From Pirellulales bacterium (GTDB lineage: Bacteria > Planctomycetota > Planctomycetia > Pirellulales > JADZDJ01), in the NCBI GenBank assembly GCA_035499655.1, contig DATJYL010000222.1, positions 1 through 45,613 of the forward strand: a DNA stretch of 45,613 nt, written 5' to 3'. The position numbers were made by a program, and so were the translations under genes. The notes under the pieces are model-generated. The model ran no database searches, had not been told where the DNA came from, and worked only from the letters and a program-made list of their open reading frames with translations. Position 1 is the stretch's first letter. Each line of letters opens with the position of its first letter. Positions 26,309 through 35,780 of the stretch are shown piece by piece.

Positions 26309-28591
26309 ATGCAACCGCTGCCGCTCAAATTCGCTCGCCGACGTTTGGAGGCCTTTCGTGATCAGAACGGCGTGCCCCACCTAATGGCCGGTTCCTGGCG
26401 GGCTGCCTTGTACGGGCTGGGTTATTTGCACGGGCTCGATCGGCCCACGCAGATGTTGTTTGCCAGGGCACTAGCCAGCGGGCGGTCGGCCGAACTGATC
26501 GCCGACAAGCCGGAACTGTTGGAAACGGATCGGTTTTTTCGCCGCGTGGGTTTGCACTTGCTGTTGGATGACGAAGTCCGCCGGCTGGACGATCGGACGT
26601 TCGGCGACATTACCGCTTATTGCGAGGGTGTCAACGACGGACTGCGTGAATCCGGACGATCGCTCCCCATGTGGGCCACGGGGTTTCGGCCCCAGCCGTG
26701 GAATCAGCAAGCGGTGCTCTTGATCGGCAATTTGCTCAGCTACGGTGGCTTGGCTGTCGGGCAACAGCAAAACGAACGCTTGTTGGTGGAACTCATTCAA
26801 ACCGGCATCGACGATACACGGCTGCGCGAATTGTTCTATCCGCATTTGGAGCGCGTCAATTTGGAATTGCTGCGGCGCGTCCGAATTGCCAGCCAGCTTT
26901 CCGACGAGGCGATTGAACTCATCACCGACTTGCCGCGCCTGGCCGGTAGCAATGCCTGGGCTATTTCGCCGGCACGCAGCGCCACCGGCCATGCGCTGTT
27001 GGCCGCCGATCCGCATTTGGAAGTCAACCGCCTCCCCGCCATTTGGTACGAGGCCGTGTTGCGCTGGAACGATCAATACGTGCTCGGCGCCACATTGCCC
27101 GGCTGCCCGCTGTTTGGCGTGGGACGGACAGAAAAATTGGCCTGGGGCGTGACCTACATGAAGGGGGATGCAATTGATTTTTTCATCGAAGATTGCCGGC
27201 CCGGCGGCACGACCGGCTGGCAATACCGCCGGGGGCAGGAATGGCGCGATTTTCAACTGCGCGACGAAACCATGCAACGCAAATCGGCAGCGCCCGCAAC
27301 ATTACCGGTGTATTTCAATCCGCAAGGCATTTTGGAAAGCGATCCGACCGGCGCCGGTTATTACCTCTCGTTCAATTGGATTGGCAACAGCCCGGGGGCG
27401 TCTCGCTCCATCGCCACCTGGCTCGATGTCGCGGGTTGCCGCTCTGCAGCCGACGCCATGGAAGTGGCACGGGAATGTCCGCAGCCGACGCTCTGCTGGC
27501 TGTTTGCCGACCAGGATGGGCACATCGGTTTGCAAGGCGGGGGCTGGTTGCCCAAGCGGAATCCGGCCAATAGCGGATTATTGCCCGTGCCGGCTTGGGA
27601 CGAGGCAAACCATTGGCGGGGCCGCCTGGAAAGTTACTATCTGCCGCACATTTACGATCCGCCCGAAGGCTTCATCGCCACGGCGAACGAAAACATCAAC
27701 GCGCCGGGCGATCCGCCGCTGACGACCATGCCGTTGCCCGACTATCGCAAGCGGCGCATTGTCCAGCGGCTGCGCGAACTGCCGCAGGCCACACTCCTGG
27801 ACATGCAGCAGTTGCAATACGACGTAATCAGCGTCCAGGCCAAAGAGTTGCTGGCAATTTTTCTGCCGCACCTGCCGGACGGCCCGCTCAAAAAACGGTT
27901 GGATGCTTGGAACTGCAGTTACGACCAGGCCAGTTTGGAGGCGACCTTGTTTGCCAAGCTGTATCGCAACGTGCTGCTGGTCATCTTCGGCGAAGCCCCG
28001 CACCGTGAAGGGGGCGGAATCGGCTGGCGGCGGATGTTGTATCTGTCATCCCGGTTTGGCTACTCAACGATGGTGCTCACCTGCATCGATCGCTTGCTGA
28101 AAGAAGAAAACTCGCGCTGGTGGAACGAACGAGAAAAGGGAGAACTGATCCGTCGAGCGGCAGAACGTTTGGTCGGCGAGAAGGACTTGCCCTGGGGTGA
28201 ATTCAACTCGTTCCATTTTGTGAATCGGTTCATCAGTGACCGCCGGATGGGGCGCTACCTGGGTTTTCACACGCGCCAAATGCCCATGCCGGGCTGCCAC
28301 GCCACGCCCTTTCAAGGACATTTGCTCACCACCGCCAAGCGGGAAACAACGTTCGCGCCGTCCTATCATTTTGTGACCGATTTGGGCGCCGACGAAGCGT
28401 GGACCAATTTACCCGGCGGACCGTGCGAAAGCCGGTTTTCCCCCTATTACAAAATCGACATTCCCCGCTGGCAATCCGGAACTTATAAGCGAGTGGCGCC
28501 CGATCTGGACGCAGGGGACCGGGCACAGGGGACGAAAAGTAGAGGCCCAGAAGTAGAAAACCAGGGAGAAGAGACCGAAGGTGCGGCGTAG
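26309..28591 (+). CDS. Penicillin acylase family (Ntn hydrolase) protein
   Basis: 760-aa member of the penicillin amidase/S45 family, which is made as a precursor and self-cleaves to expose an N-terminal serine. The likely nucleophile is S214 in RLAGSNAWAIS. The alpha part (about 1-210) contains NGVPHLMAGS and LGYLHGLDR, as expected; beta-chain motifs such as ADPHLE and WGVTYMKGDAID follow. Unusually no signal peptide is seen (MQPLPLKFARRRL), while many members are exported. The last 30 residues (GDRAQGTKSRG, ENQGEETEG) look like a low-complexity tail coded by simple DNA. Substrate unknown: amides, N-acyl homoserine lactones or peptides are possible. Confidence 0.88.
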   Translation: MQPLPLKFARRRLEAFRDQNGVPHLMAGSWRAALYGLGYLHGLDRPTQMLFARALASGRSAELIADKPELLETDRFFRRVGLHLLLDDEVRRLDDRTFGDITAYCEGVNDGLRESGRSLPMWATGFRPQPWNQQAVLLIGNLLSYGGLAVGQQQNERLLVELIQTGIDDTRLRELFYPHLERVNLELLRRVRIASQLSDEAIELITDLPRLAGSNAWAISPARSATGHALLAADPHLEVNRLPAIWYEAVLRWNDQYVLGATLPGCPLFGVGRTEKLAWGVTYMKGDAIDFFIEDCRPGGTTGWQYRRGQEWRDFQLRDETMQRKSAAPATLPVYFNPQGILESDPTGAGYYLSFNWIGNSPGASRSIATWLDVAGCRSAADAMEVARECPQPTLCWLFADQDGHIGLQGGGWLPKRNPANSGLLPVPAWDEANHWRGRLESYYLPHIYDPPEGFIATANENINAPGDPPLTTMPLPDYRKRRIVQRLRELPQATLLDMQQLQYDVISVQAKELLAIFLPHLPDGPLKKRLDAWNCSYDQASLEATLFAKLYRNVLLVIFGEAPHREGGGIGWRRMLYLSSRFGYSTMVLTCIDRLLKEENSRWWNEREKGELIRRAAERLVGEKDLPWGEFNSFHFVNRFISDRRMGRYLGFHTRQMPMPGCHATPFQGHLLTTAKRETTFAPSYHFVTDLGADEAWTNLPGGPCESRFSPYYKIDIPRWQSGTYKRVAPDLDAGDRAQGTKSRGPEVENQGEETEGAA

Positions 28592-28630
28592 CGTATCGGA
28601 AAAATTATCGCGGCAATCGCCGGTGCGGGT

Positions 28631-29503
28631 TCAATCGGCGTCTTCCGACTTAACGCTGGCAATCGCGCTCAAAAATCGTTCCATACTGGGACAGCGATCG
28701 TCCGGGTTATTCACCAAGCACCACATGATCGCTTTGGCCAAAGTTTTGTTGATTTTCGGACGGCGCTCCGTAATCTCCACCGGAGGCGCTAGATCGTGTT
28801 CCAGCGCGGCCCGGCCATCGATGCCGCGCGTCCAGGGAAGTTCGAAGGTCATCACTTCATAAGCGGTGACTCCGAAGGCAAACACATCGACCCGAAGATC
28901 GGTTTTCTTCCGACGCACGATTTCCGGCGACATGTAATTGGGCGTGCCGGTGCGGTTGCCAGGCTGCATGAATTCCGGCTTGGCCGGCAGCGTCAGGCCA
29001 AAATCAATCAGCGTGACGCGGTCGAACTGGGGTGATACCATAAAATTCCGCGGACAAATATCGCGGTGGATAAAACCTGCCTTGTGCACCGCGCCGACGG
29101 CTTCCGCCATTTTGCGGATGATGTCCAATCGTCGGCCGTCCAGCTGCACGCTGCGACTAATCAACAAAGAATTCAGCCCCACGCCTTCCAGGAATTCCAG
29201 GACAATGAACTGCTTGTTATCGTACGAAGTGCCATGCGCTAAGGTTTTGACAATATTGGAATGCTGCAGCGCCAGCCCAATTTCAGCTTCGCTGGGCTTA
29301 TTGCAACCCTTAAAGCGGCTTTCCACAATGCTGGACTTTTCCGGATCAAGAATTTTCAAGCCGACAATTTGCCCCGTTTGACGATCGCGGACTTTGAAAA
29401 AGCTGGACATCGTGCCCGAAACCGTTTCGCGGAGCATCTCGTATCGGCTGTCGAGATCGACCTTGCTGGAAAGCATCGACAAGAATTGATCGAACAACTT
29501 CAT
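28631..29503 (-). CDS. Serine/threonine protein kinase (short, Hanks-type)
   Basis: 290-aa cytoplasmic kinase with the core motifs K50 (VGLKIL), E72/E74, HRD 146-148 in HRDICPRNF, N153, DFG 167-169 and SPE 192-194. The glycine loop is irregular (VSGTMSSFF), and the activation segment contains TGTPNYMSPEI. No sensor or membrane part follows, so it is kinase-only. Its 3' end converges with the penicillin-acylase gene, 39 bp apart. Planctomycetes carry many such kinases; the target is unknown. Confidence 0.93.
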   Translation of the reverse strand: MKLFDQFLSMLSSKVDLDSRYEMLRETVSGTMSSFFKVRDRQTGQIVGLKILDPEKSSIVESRFKGCNKPSEAEIGLALQHSNIVKTLAHGTSYDNKQFIVLEFLEGVGLNSLLISRSVQLDGRRLDIIRKMAEAVGAVHKAGFIHRDICPRNFMVSPQFDRVTLIDFGLTLPAKPEFMQPGNRTGTPNYMSPEIVRRKKTDLRVDVFAFGVTAYEVMTFELPWTRGIDGRAALEHDLAPPVEITERRPKINKTLAKAIMWCLVNNPDDRCPSMERFLSAIASVKSEDAD

Positions 29504-29691
29504 AGCACTTCAAACGTGAAACTCGCGCGAGGGGAGCTGCGGCACTTTCATTCTACTGTAAAGACACAGGCCAGCGTAGACAAGCGGATGAACGCGAAAG
29601 GCTGGGTGAACTTCGTCGCCGAATGACGTTCGCTGCTATTCAGGTCGTTCCCTTTGCATTGGCCCGCGACTCAAGTTGCTCGCAGTAGACG

Positions 29692-30609
29692 CTACGTTCT
29701 TTTGGAAAATCGGCGGGCTTGTTCCGCAATGTTCACGCCGGACATTTCATTCCAGGCGGCCAACAACTGCCGAAGTATTTTTCCCGGCTGACCGTTGCCG
29801 ATCGGGCGGCCGTTGAACCGGGTAACCGGCAACAGGCAATTGGGGGTGCTGGTAAGAAATGCTTCGTCGGCGCGGCTGAATTCGTCGGGCGTAAGGTCCC
29901 GGGTGACAAACGGAATGCCCAATCGTCCGGCTAATTCGGTAACCACTTGCAGGCTGATGCCGGGAAGCACTTGTGGAATCGGCGGTGAAATTAAACCCTC
30001 CTTCGCATACCAAGCCACGACGTTGGCCGTCGAAGTTTCCGAAATCAATCCGCGCTGATCGAGCAGCAAAGCCCGCGATCCCGGCTCAGCCTTGGCGGCT
30101 TCCTGGTCGGCCAGAAAATAGTGCATTCGACTGCGGCATTTTAGTGCGGCAGGCCAGCAGGATGGCGGCACTTGCTGAATCGCAGTTGTTCGCAAGGCAA
30201 TGCCCGTCTGGTATCGGTCAGCCCACAGATGAAACGGTAAGCGATACGTGTGCAATCCGACCGTGGGCCCAGTCACGGAAACTTCGGCCATGGCAGTGTA
30301 AGGTCCCGGCGTGATGAAAATGCACAAACCCAAGTCGTCGTCTGGCTCAACGAAGCTGCGGTTATTAGCGACCAACCGCATGGCAATCTCTGCCAGCTCA
30401 GCGAGTGATTCTCGCGGTTGAATGCCAGCGGTTCGGAGCGAAGTGTGCAGGCGCGCCAAATGCTCGGGCAAGCGGAACAGCTCGCCGCGGAAAGTTCGCA
30501 ATTGCTCGGTGACGGTTACGCCCAGAACAAAGCCGGCATCGAATACAGGAATGACCGCTTCCGACGCGGGAAGCAATTGACCGTTCAAGTAGGCCAGCGG
30601 TTCGGACAT
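29692..30609 (-). CDS. Class IV aminotransferase (PLP-dependent; D-amino-acid/branched-chain type)
   Basis: 305-aa cytosolic enzyme. PLP lysine K157 lies in AALKCRSRMHYFLADQEA; conserved E191 in LISETSTANVVAW, and the opening YLNGQLLPASEAVIPVFDAG is typical for the family. The segment around the lysine resembles D-alanine transaminase-like or aminodeoxychorismate-lyase-like members more than IlvE, so the reaction (D-amino acid transamination, or 4-amino-4-deoxychorismate lyase) is uncertain. Start ATG 30609. Nothing nearby suggests a pathway. Confidence 0.9.
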   Translation of the reverse strand: MSEPLAYLNGQLLPASEAVIPVFDAGFVLGVTVTEQLRTFRGELFRLPEHLARLHTSLRTAGIQPRESLAELAEIAMRLVANNRSFVEPDDDLGLCIFITPGPYTAMAEVSVTGPTVGLHTYRLPFHLWADRYQTGIALRTTAIQQVPPSCWPAALKCRSRMHYFLADQEAAKAEPGSRALLLDQRGLISETSTANVVAWYAKEGLISPPIPQVLPGISLQVVTELAGRLGIPFVTRDLTPDEFSRADEAFLTSTPNCLLPVTRFNGRPIGNGQPGKILRQLLAAWNEMSGVNIAEQARRFSKRT

Positions 30610-30760
30610 GGCGGATTATCGGTGAAACGGAATATCAACGCGGACGCAACAAAACCGCTTTCCAAGATGACAGACGGCGTGGAAGAGCGTCAAGCGGCCG
30701 TGTTTTCGGACAGAAGCCGGCAAACATCCTGTCCGTGATTTCTTGCCTTTGCCCGTCCGG

Positions 30761-31789
30761 TTATTGCCCCAACCCCACGTAAGGCCGAATCATGGCCACA
30801 ATGCCCGGATTGTAGAAATAGTTTCCCCAATAGTGCTGTTTGCCTACCGCACAGCACATATTGAACTGCCGCAGTTTGCTGCCGTTCTCTCCAAGGTAAC
30901 CAACGGCGCCGGTATACCCTAAGGCCACCGGTTTGGTGCAGGGATCGATTGCCGCGTAGTGTTTCAACGCTCGATCGCAATAATTATTGAGCGACAACAT
31001 GCGATCGACGGCTACCAACGCCTTGCCGTGCGCATGGCCGATCGCCAACCAGTCGTTATTCACAGCTGGAGCCACCAGCACCGCCTGCAAAGGCGCCAGT
31101 CGTTTGATCGGATGGGGCAGCGACCACCCGCAAATATCGCCGCCGCCGAGAATGTGCAAGGCGCCGGTCACGATCCGGGCCCCGAAGCTGTAACCGATCA
31201 AATCGACCGACACGTGCGGATCAATCTGATTGACAAGCGCAGCCAAATAATAACCGTCGGCATTGGTCCGGATGGCTTTTTCGCGCGCATCCTCGCGCAG
31301 GCCACGGACGGGTACGGCCGGCCAGGAATAAATCACAAATCGAATCGGGCGATCGCCGGAAACGCCGGTGGTCAACTGATCGTAGACCTCCATTCCGTCT
31401 TCGCGCGCTTCGTCGGCGTATTTCCGGTTGCCATGCACCCAAAACACCGTGGGCAGGGCCGGACGATTCGACGCCAAAAACGCTGCCTGCGTGGAACTGT
31501 TCCACTGATGTGCGTTCAAATCGTACTGCCAGACCTGAAACTGCGGCGGGTTAGCTTCGTCGTTGGGGCAGCCCAGGCAACGGGAACTGACCAGCCACAC
31601 CTCGTCCTGGGTGCGCGGCAGGCAAACTGGGGCCTCATGACCACACGCTGAAGATGTCGTGCCGCAGGGAGCATCGCCCGCTACCGCCGGCCGGACGCAG
31701 GGTGATAAGCCGGACCACAATACGGCCCAAGCCACGAGCATTCGCAGGGCGGCGGAGCAGGGCGTCAACCGGATGGAAGAGGTGTGCAT
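30761..31789 (-). CDS. Exported DUF900-like alpha/beta hydrolase
   Basis: 342-aa predicted secreted protein. A signal peptide spans about 1-37 (ending AVAG). A cysteine-containing N-terminal part (C42, C49, C56, C71, C74) may form disulfides. The hydrolase part has VFWVHGN around residues 115-121, a YSWPA block at 154-158 and the nucleophile S201 in GYSFGAR (GxSxG). The layout is similar to DUF900 esterase-like proteins; activity unproven. Two ATGs (31816, 31789) are possible; the second gives a better signal peptide. The C-terminal part has Cys/His residues (NMCCAVGKQHYWGN). Confidence 0.75.
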   Translation of the reverse strand: MHTSSIRLTPCSAALRMLVAWAVLWSGLSPCVRPAVAGDAPCGTTSSACGHEAPVCLPRTQDEVWLVSSRCLGCPNDEANPPQFQVWQYDLNAHQWNSSTQAAFLASNRPALPTVFWVHGNRKYADEAREDGMEVYDQLTTGVSGDRPIRFVIYSWPAVPVRGLREDAREKAIRTNADGYYLAALVNQIDPHVSVDLIGYSFGARIVTGALHILGGGDICGWSLPHPIKRLAPLQAVLVAPAVNNDWLAIGHAHGKALVAVDRMLSLNNYCDRALKHYAAIDPCTKPVALGYTGAVGYLGENGSKLRQFNMCCAVGKQHYWGNYFYNPGIVAMIRPYVGLGQ

Positions 31790-32039
31790 AACCCGCAAAT
31801 GCGCCAGGGTTGACATTCTCGGAGGATGTGGTGCGCGCGGAACTTCCGCAAAGCGGCACCATACATCGCATTGGAAAGACATATCATCTATTCCACCCAC
31901 GGGCGTTTAGAAAAAACAATCCGGTTGCGAAAAAAAATCTGCATGTTGCGTTTGCACATCACGGGGCGTGGTGTAGAGTTGCTCGACCCGAAGCAAATCG
32001 CCTTCCTCCCGACTTTGTTTTGCATTGGAGAGTTCAGTC

Positions 32040-32312
32040 ATGAAAAAGTTTCTTATTGTAACGACGCTGGCGGCATTGACGAGCGCAACGCTTGGATGCT
32101 GCGGCCTCGGAAATCCTTGCGGCGGCTGGGGCGGTTGCTTCGGCCGACGCAGCGAATGCGCTCCTTGCGAGGAGCCCATGGGCGGTGATTGCGGCTGCAA
32201 CCATTGCGACGCTTGTAGCGGCGGCGCCGTGGGTACTCCGGTGATGACCGCGCCGGCCACCACCATTACGCCCGGCCCTGCTTACACCACTGGCTATTTG
32301 CCCAAGAACTAG
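32040..32312 (+). CDS. Small exported cysteine-rich protein
   Basis: 90-aa protein with an N-terminal signal segment (MKKFLIVTTLAALTSATLG) followed by ten cysteines within residues 20-59 in pairs (CC, CxxC, CxC) and Gly-rich sequence. The C-terminus is Thr/Pro-rich (APATTITPGPAY). GGAGAG before the ATG supports the start. A lipoprotein anchor at C20 is conceivable but the lipobox (TLGC) is imperfect. Similar Cys-rich exported proteins are common in planctomycetes; function unknown. Confidence 0.75.
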   Translation: MKKFLIVTTLAALTSATLGCCGLGNPCGGWGGCFGRRSECAPCEEPMGGDCGCNHCDACSGGAVGTPVMTAPATTITPGPAYTTGYLPKN

Positions 32313-32563
32313 CCAACGGTTCGCTGAACCGCAGAGCGAATAAAACAGCGATGAAATGCCCTGTCAACGACAGCGCCTTCTCATCGGCAATAAACGTCTG
32401 TTTCGTCGTGGAACGTACGTATTGTCAAGGAACGATTGTCCGCAATCCGGCAATCGTATACCGGTGGCGCGAAAGTGCGCGGACGCCGCCTCAATGCCGC
32501 TTCGGCTGCGCACGCTCTGTCATCCTGAACATGGCGGCGCGCCACGGCATAACTTCGGATATG

Positions 32564-32594
32564 CCTGCGCCGATTGATCGTCGGCGCAGGTTTT
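32564..32594 (+). terminator. Probable intrinsic terminator (plus strand)
   Basis: CCTGCGCCGA (32564-32573), a 7-base loop and TCGGCGCAGG (32581-32590) form a perfect 10-bp stem followed by TTTT. It lies about 250 bp after the cysteine-rich gene, so it either ends a long 3' UTR or marks the end of an unrecognised small RNA. Confidence 0.7.
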
Positions 32595-32625
32595 GCGCGT
32601 TGGTGTTCATCGTTCGGGGCATGAA

Positions 32626-32883
32626 ATGAAATCGACTTTTTCTCGATCGCGATCTTCACGCCGCGGACGAATGCTATTGCGTGCCTTGATAAACACGGCG
32701 GAATTCAATCAGCCAACCGATTTCAACTTGCAAGCGAAATCCGCATCGGCAGGGGCCAAGCTGTCGTCGCCGGCTGCCCGGCATGAAATCCGGCCACCCA
32801 AGCCTTTGCCCATTCCGCAGCCCACGCCGCAGGCGCTAACTGATCCGGCCAGCCCGGCATTCGGCAGACCCTCGTTGAACTAG
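32626..32883 (+). CDS. Doubtful small basic/proline-rich protein
   Basis: An 85-aa frame starts after a weak GGGG-containing leader. It encodes a basic start (MKSTFSRSRSSRRGR), a middle with FNQPTDFNLQ and a proline-rich end (PPKPLPIPQPTPQ). No family was recognised. It could be real, but length and composition are compatible with chance. Confidence 0.25.
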   Translation: MKSTFSRSRSSRRGRMLLRALINTAEFNQPTDFNLQAKSASAGAKLSSPAARHEIRPPKPLPIPQPTPQALTDPASPAFGRPSLN

Positions 32884-33047
32884 CGGGCAGGCAGTCCACC
32901 GGCTGTGTGCGGTGGGTGGCGCCGCATCAAGGCTCTATCTCTTCGTCGTTCGGGCGGTTATGCTCAGTATTGCGCCTGCGAACATCTGTCACGATAGCAC
33001 GCGTTTTTGGCGAACGGGTAACACATCCGTCGCCGTTGAGCATTGTC

Positions 33048-34298
33048 ATGTCAAATGCCTCACAAACCGTTGAGCCAATTTCCCCCGCTGGTGAAACCAC
33101 CGCAGGAATCGGCGTCGCGCAAGTGATTTTGAAGCCCCGGAAGGCACAACCGTTTTTTGGCCGTCACCCGTGGGTATTAGATACGGCGATCGCGCGCGTC
33201 GACGGCGGGGTGGCCGACGGGGACGTAGTCGACCTGATCTCCGACAAAGGCCGCTTCATTGCCCGCGGATTTTTCAACAGCCGCAGCCGATTGCGTGTGC
33301 GACTTTACACCTGGGATGCCGGCACGCCATTGGACGATGCATTTTTTCGACGCCGCTTGGAAACGGCCCTCGCGCTCCGACATGATTTAGGTTACGACTC
33401 CCCCACCGGCGCCGCGCGGCTGGTCTATAGCGAAGCCGACGAGCTGAGTGGGCTTATCGTCGATCGCTACGGCCAGTATTTGTCGGTCCAGGCCACCTCA
33501 CTGGCGATTTGGCAGCGATTGGACAAAATTGTGCCGCTGCTCGTCGATTTGGTTCGTCCCCGCGGTGTCGTGCTGCGTCAGGAACGCGGGGCCGTCCAAA
33601 TGGAGGGCATGCCGCATGAAGAGGGGCGCGGATGGGGGGAATTGCCCACCGGGCCGGTGTTCATCGAGGAACATGGACTGCGTTACGGCGTCGATTTGCG
33701 CGAAGGGCACAAAACCGGATTGTATTTGGATCAGCGCGAGAATCGCCGGGCCGTGGCCGATTTCGCACGGGGCAGACGGATGCTCGATATGTTTTGTTAT
33801 AGCGGCGGCTTCGCGCTGAATGCCGTTAAACATGGCGGCGCCAGCGAAGTGCTGTGTGTCGATACCAGCGAGAAAGCCCTGGCCCTGGCCCGCGCCAATG
33901 CGGAACTCAACGGCGTGGCAAATTTGCACTTTCAACAGGGGGACGGATTTCAAACCCTGCAAGAGTTGGCGTTACGCGGCGATAAATTCGGCATCGTGGT
34001 GCTCGACCCACCCAAGTTTGCACGCAATCGAGCATCGGTAAACGACGCCTTAATGGCGTATCACCGCATCAATCGCCTGGCGGTCGACTTGCTAGAACCC
34101 GGCGGCATTTTGGTGACGTGCAGTTGCTCCGGTCATGTGCTGCGGGAAGATTTTTTGCACATGCTGGCCGGCGTGTCGCAGCGCACCAATCGATCCATTC
34201 AGGTGCTTCAGCATCGCGGCGCGGCCCCAGATCATCCGATTAGCACTACTTGCTTGGAAAGCGAGTATCTCAAGTGCTTTGTGTGCCGTGTGGGATGA
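33048..34298 (+). CDS. rlmI: RlmI-type 23S rRNA (cytosine-C5) methyltransferase
   Basis: 416-aa cytoplasmic SAM-dependent methyltransferase of the RlmI family (m5C1962 of 23S rRNA in E. coli). An N-terminal PUA-like part (about 20-95, with QPFFGRHPWVLDTAI) precedes the methyltransferase domain. SAM motif MLDMFCYSGGFAL is at 245-257, DPPKFARNRASV at 320-331 and CSCSGHV at 358-364. Length is near the 396 aa of E. coli RlmI. The ATG at 33048 is chosen because the sequence upstream in frame is not conserved. It is followed 8 bp later by an Old Yellow Enzyme gene. Confidence 0.93.
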   Translation: MSNASQTVEPISPAGETTAGIGVAQVILKPRKAQPFFGRHPWVLDTAIARVDGGVADGDVVDLISDKGRFIARGFFNSRSRLRVRLYTWDAGTPLDDAFFRRRLETALALRHDLGYDSPTGAARLVYSEADELSGLIVDRYGQYLSVQATSLAIWQRLDKIVPLLVDLVRPRGVVLRQERGAVQMEGMPHEEGRGWGELPTGPVFIEEHGLRYGVDLREGHKTGLYLDQRENRRAVADFARGRRMLDMFCYSGGFALNAVKHGGASEVLCVDTSEKALALARANAELNGVANLHFQQGDGFQTLQELALRGDKFGIVVLDPPKFARNRASVNDALMAYHRINRLAVDLLEPGGILVTCSCSGHVLREDFLHMLAGVSQRTNRSIQVLQHRGAAPDHPISTTCLESEYLKCFVCRVG

Positions 34299-34306
34299 GG
34301 GGACCC

Positions 34307-35767
34307 ATGGCCACTTATCCCAAGATAGCCCAACTCAAAAACACAGCGGCCCTTGCTGCGCGGTTGGCGGAATTGGGTCTGGAGTTGCCCATCGACGAGC
34401 GAATTCTCACCGCCGCCGAAGGTTCGCCCATGGCGCAGCCGCTCAAGATCGGCGGCTTTCAGGTCGGAAACCGTTGGTGCATTCATCCCATGGAAGGCTG
34501 GGACGCCAACACCGATGGATCACCTTCTCCACACACACTGCGTCGCTGGCAGAATTTTGGGCTGAGCGGAGCCAAGTGGATTTGGGGGGGCGAAGCAGCG
34601 GCCGTGCAGCCCGATGGCCGGGCGAATCCTCGGCAGACGTTGGCCACGGCAACAAACCGCTCCGGTCTGGCGGCATTGATCAACACTTGCCGACAGACAC
34701 ATAGGGAAGTGTTTGCCAACGATGATGATTTATGGGTCGGCTTGCAACTGACCCATTCTGGGCGATTTTCGCGGCCGCACAATCGACGCTTGGAGCCGAG
34801 AATTGCGTATCATCATCCGCTGTTAGACGCCAAGTTTGGCATCAATCCACACGATGATTCCATCGTCTGGTCTGACGACGATCTGCAACGACTGGTGGAT
34901 GCGTATGTCGCCGCGGCGGGTGTCGCGGAAGAAGTGGGATTCCAATTTGTCGATATCAAATGTTGCCACGGTTACTTGCTGCACGAATTGTTGAGCGCCC
35001 GTTGCCGCCCAGGCCGGTTTGGCGGCGATTTGGCCGGCCGGTCGCGGTTGATGCTTTCCATCATCGAACGCATCCGTGACCGCCATCCGCATTTGATGCT
35101 GGCCGTGCGACTCAGCGTGTTCGATACGCTCCCCTATAAAACCAGCCTCGCCATCGGCGAACCACTGAAGTACCGCCACTTACTGCCTTACGAATACGGT
35201 TTTGGCGTCGATGCCCAAGATCCGCTGAAAATCGACTTGCGCGAGCCGATCGAACTGATTCGCCGCTTGCACGCGGCCGGCGTGGCGGCGGTAAATATCT
35301 CCGGCGGCAGCCCCTACTATAATCCACACATCCAGCGGCCGGCGATTTTTCCCCCCAGCGACGGTTACCAGCCGCCGGAAGATCCGCTGGTCGGCGTGGC
35401 GCGGCAAATTCATGCCGCCCGAGAGTGCAAGCTGGCCGTGCCCGAAATACCTATGGTCGGCAGCGGTTACACCTATCTGCAAGATTACGTGCCCCATGTG
35501 GCCCAAGCGGTAAGGCGCGCCGGGTGGATTGACGCCGTAGGGTTAGGCCGCATGGTGTTGGCTTATCCCGCGCTGCCTGCCGATACGCTGGCCACAGGCA
35601 AATTGGCCCGGAAATTGATTTGCCGCACCTTCAGCGATTGCACGACCGCGCCGCGCAACGACATCATCTCAGGTTGCTTTCCCTTGGATCCGTATTACAA
35701 GGCTTTGCCAGAGGCCGAAGAGTTGCGGACGATTAAATCGGCAATGGAAGAAAACGCAACTGACTGA
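34307..35767 (+). CDS. Old Yellow Enzyme-type NADH:flavin oxidoreductase
   Basis: 486-aa FMN-dependent TIM-barrel enzyme. The substrate-site sequence QLTHSGRFSRPH (147-158), CCHGYLLHELLS (219-230; the HGYL motif), a large insert near 255-300 and the barrel end NISGGSPYYNP, GSGYTYLQDY and AVGLGRMVLAYP are characteristic. The C-terminus (CRTFSDCTTAPRNDIISGC) has spaced cysteines but not a clear Fe-S motif, and no second NAD-binding domain is present, unlike 2,4-dienoyl-CoA reductase. An AGGGG ribosome site and an 8-bp gap to rlmI make a two-gene operon. Substrate unknown. Confidence 0.88.
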   Translation: MATYPKIAQLKNTAALAARLAELGLELPIDERILTAAEGSPMAQPLKIGGFQVGNRWCIHPMEGWDANTDGSPSPHTLRRWQNFGLSGAKWIWGGEAAAVQPDGRANPRQTLATATNRSGLAALINTCRQTHREVFANDDDLWVGLQLTHSGRFSRPHNRRLEPRIAYHHPLLDAKFGINPHDDSIVWSDDDLQRLVDAYVAAAGVAEEVGFQFVDIKCCHGYLLHELLSARCRPGRFGGDLAGRSRLMLSIIERIRDRHPHLMLAVRLSVFDTLPYKTSLAIGEPLKYRHLLPYEYGFGVDAQDPLKIDLREPIELIRRLHAAGVAAVNISGGSPYYNPHIQRPAIFPPSDGYQPPEDPLVGVARQIHAARECKLAVPEIPMVGSGYTYLQDYVPHVAQAVRRAGWIDAVGLGRMVLAYPALPADTLATGKLARKLICRTFSDCTTAPRNDIISGCFPLDPYYKALPEAEELRTIKSAMEENATD

Positions 35768-35780
35768 AATCGCTCGGTCA

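Larger units (their letters stand above)
32313..33047. other. Gene-poor region with a terminator-like hairpin
   Basis: 735 bp without a confident gene. A strong hairpin is at 32564-32590. A low-confidence frame at 32626-32883 is listed separately. Nothing else was recognised. Confidence 0.5.
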
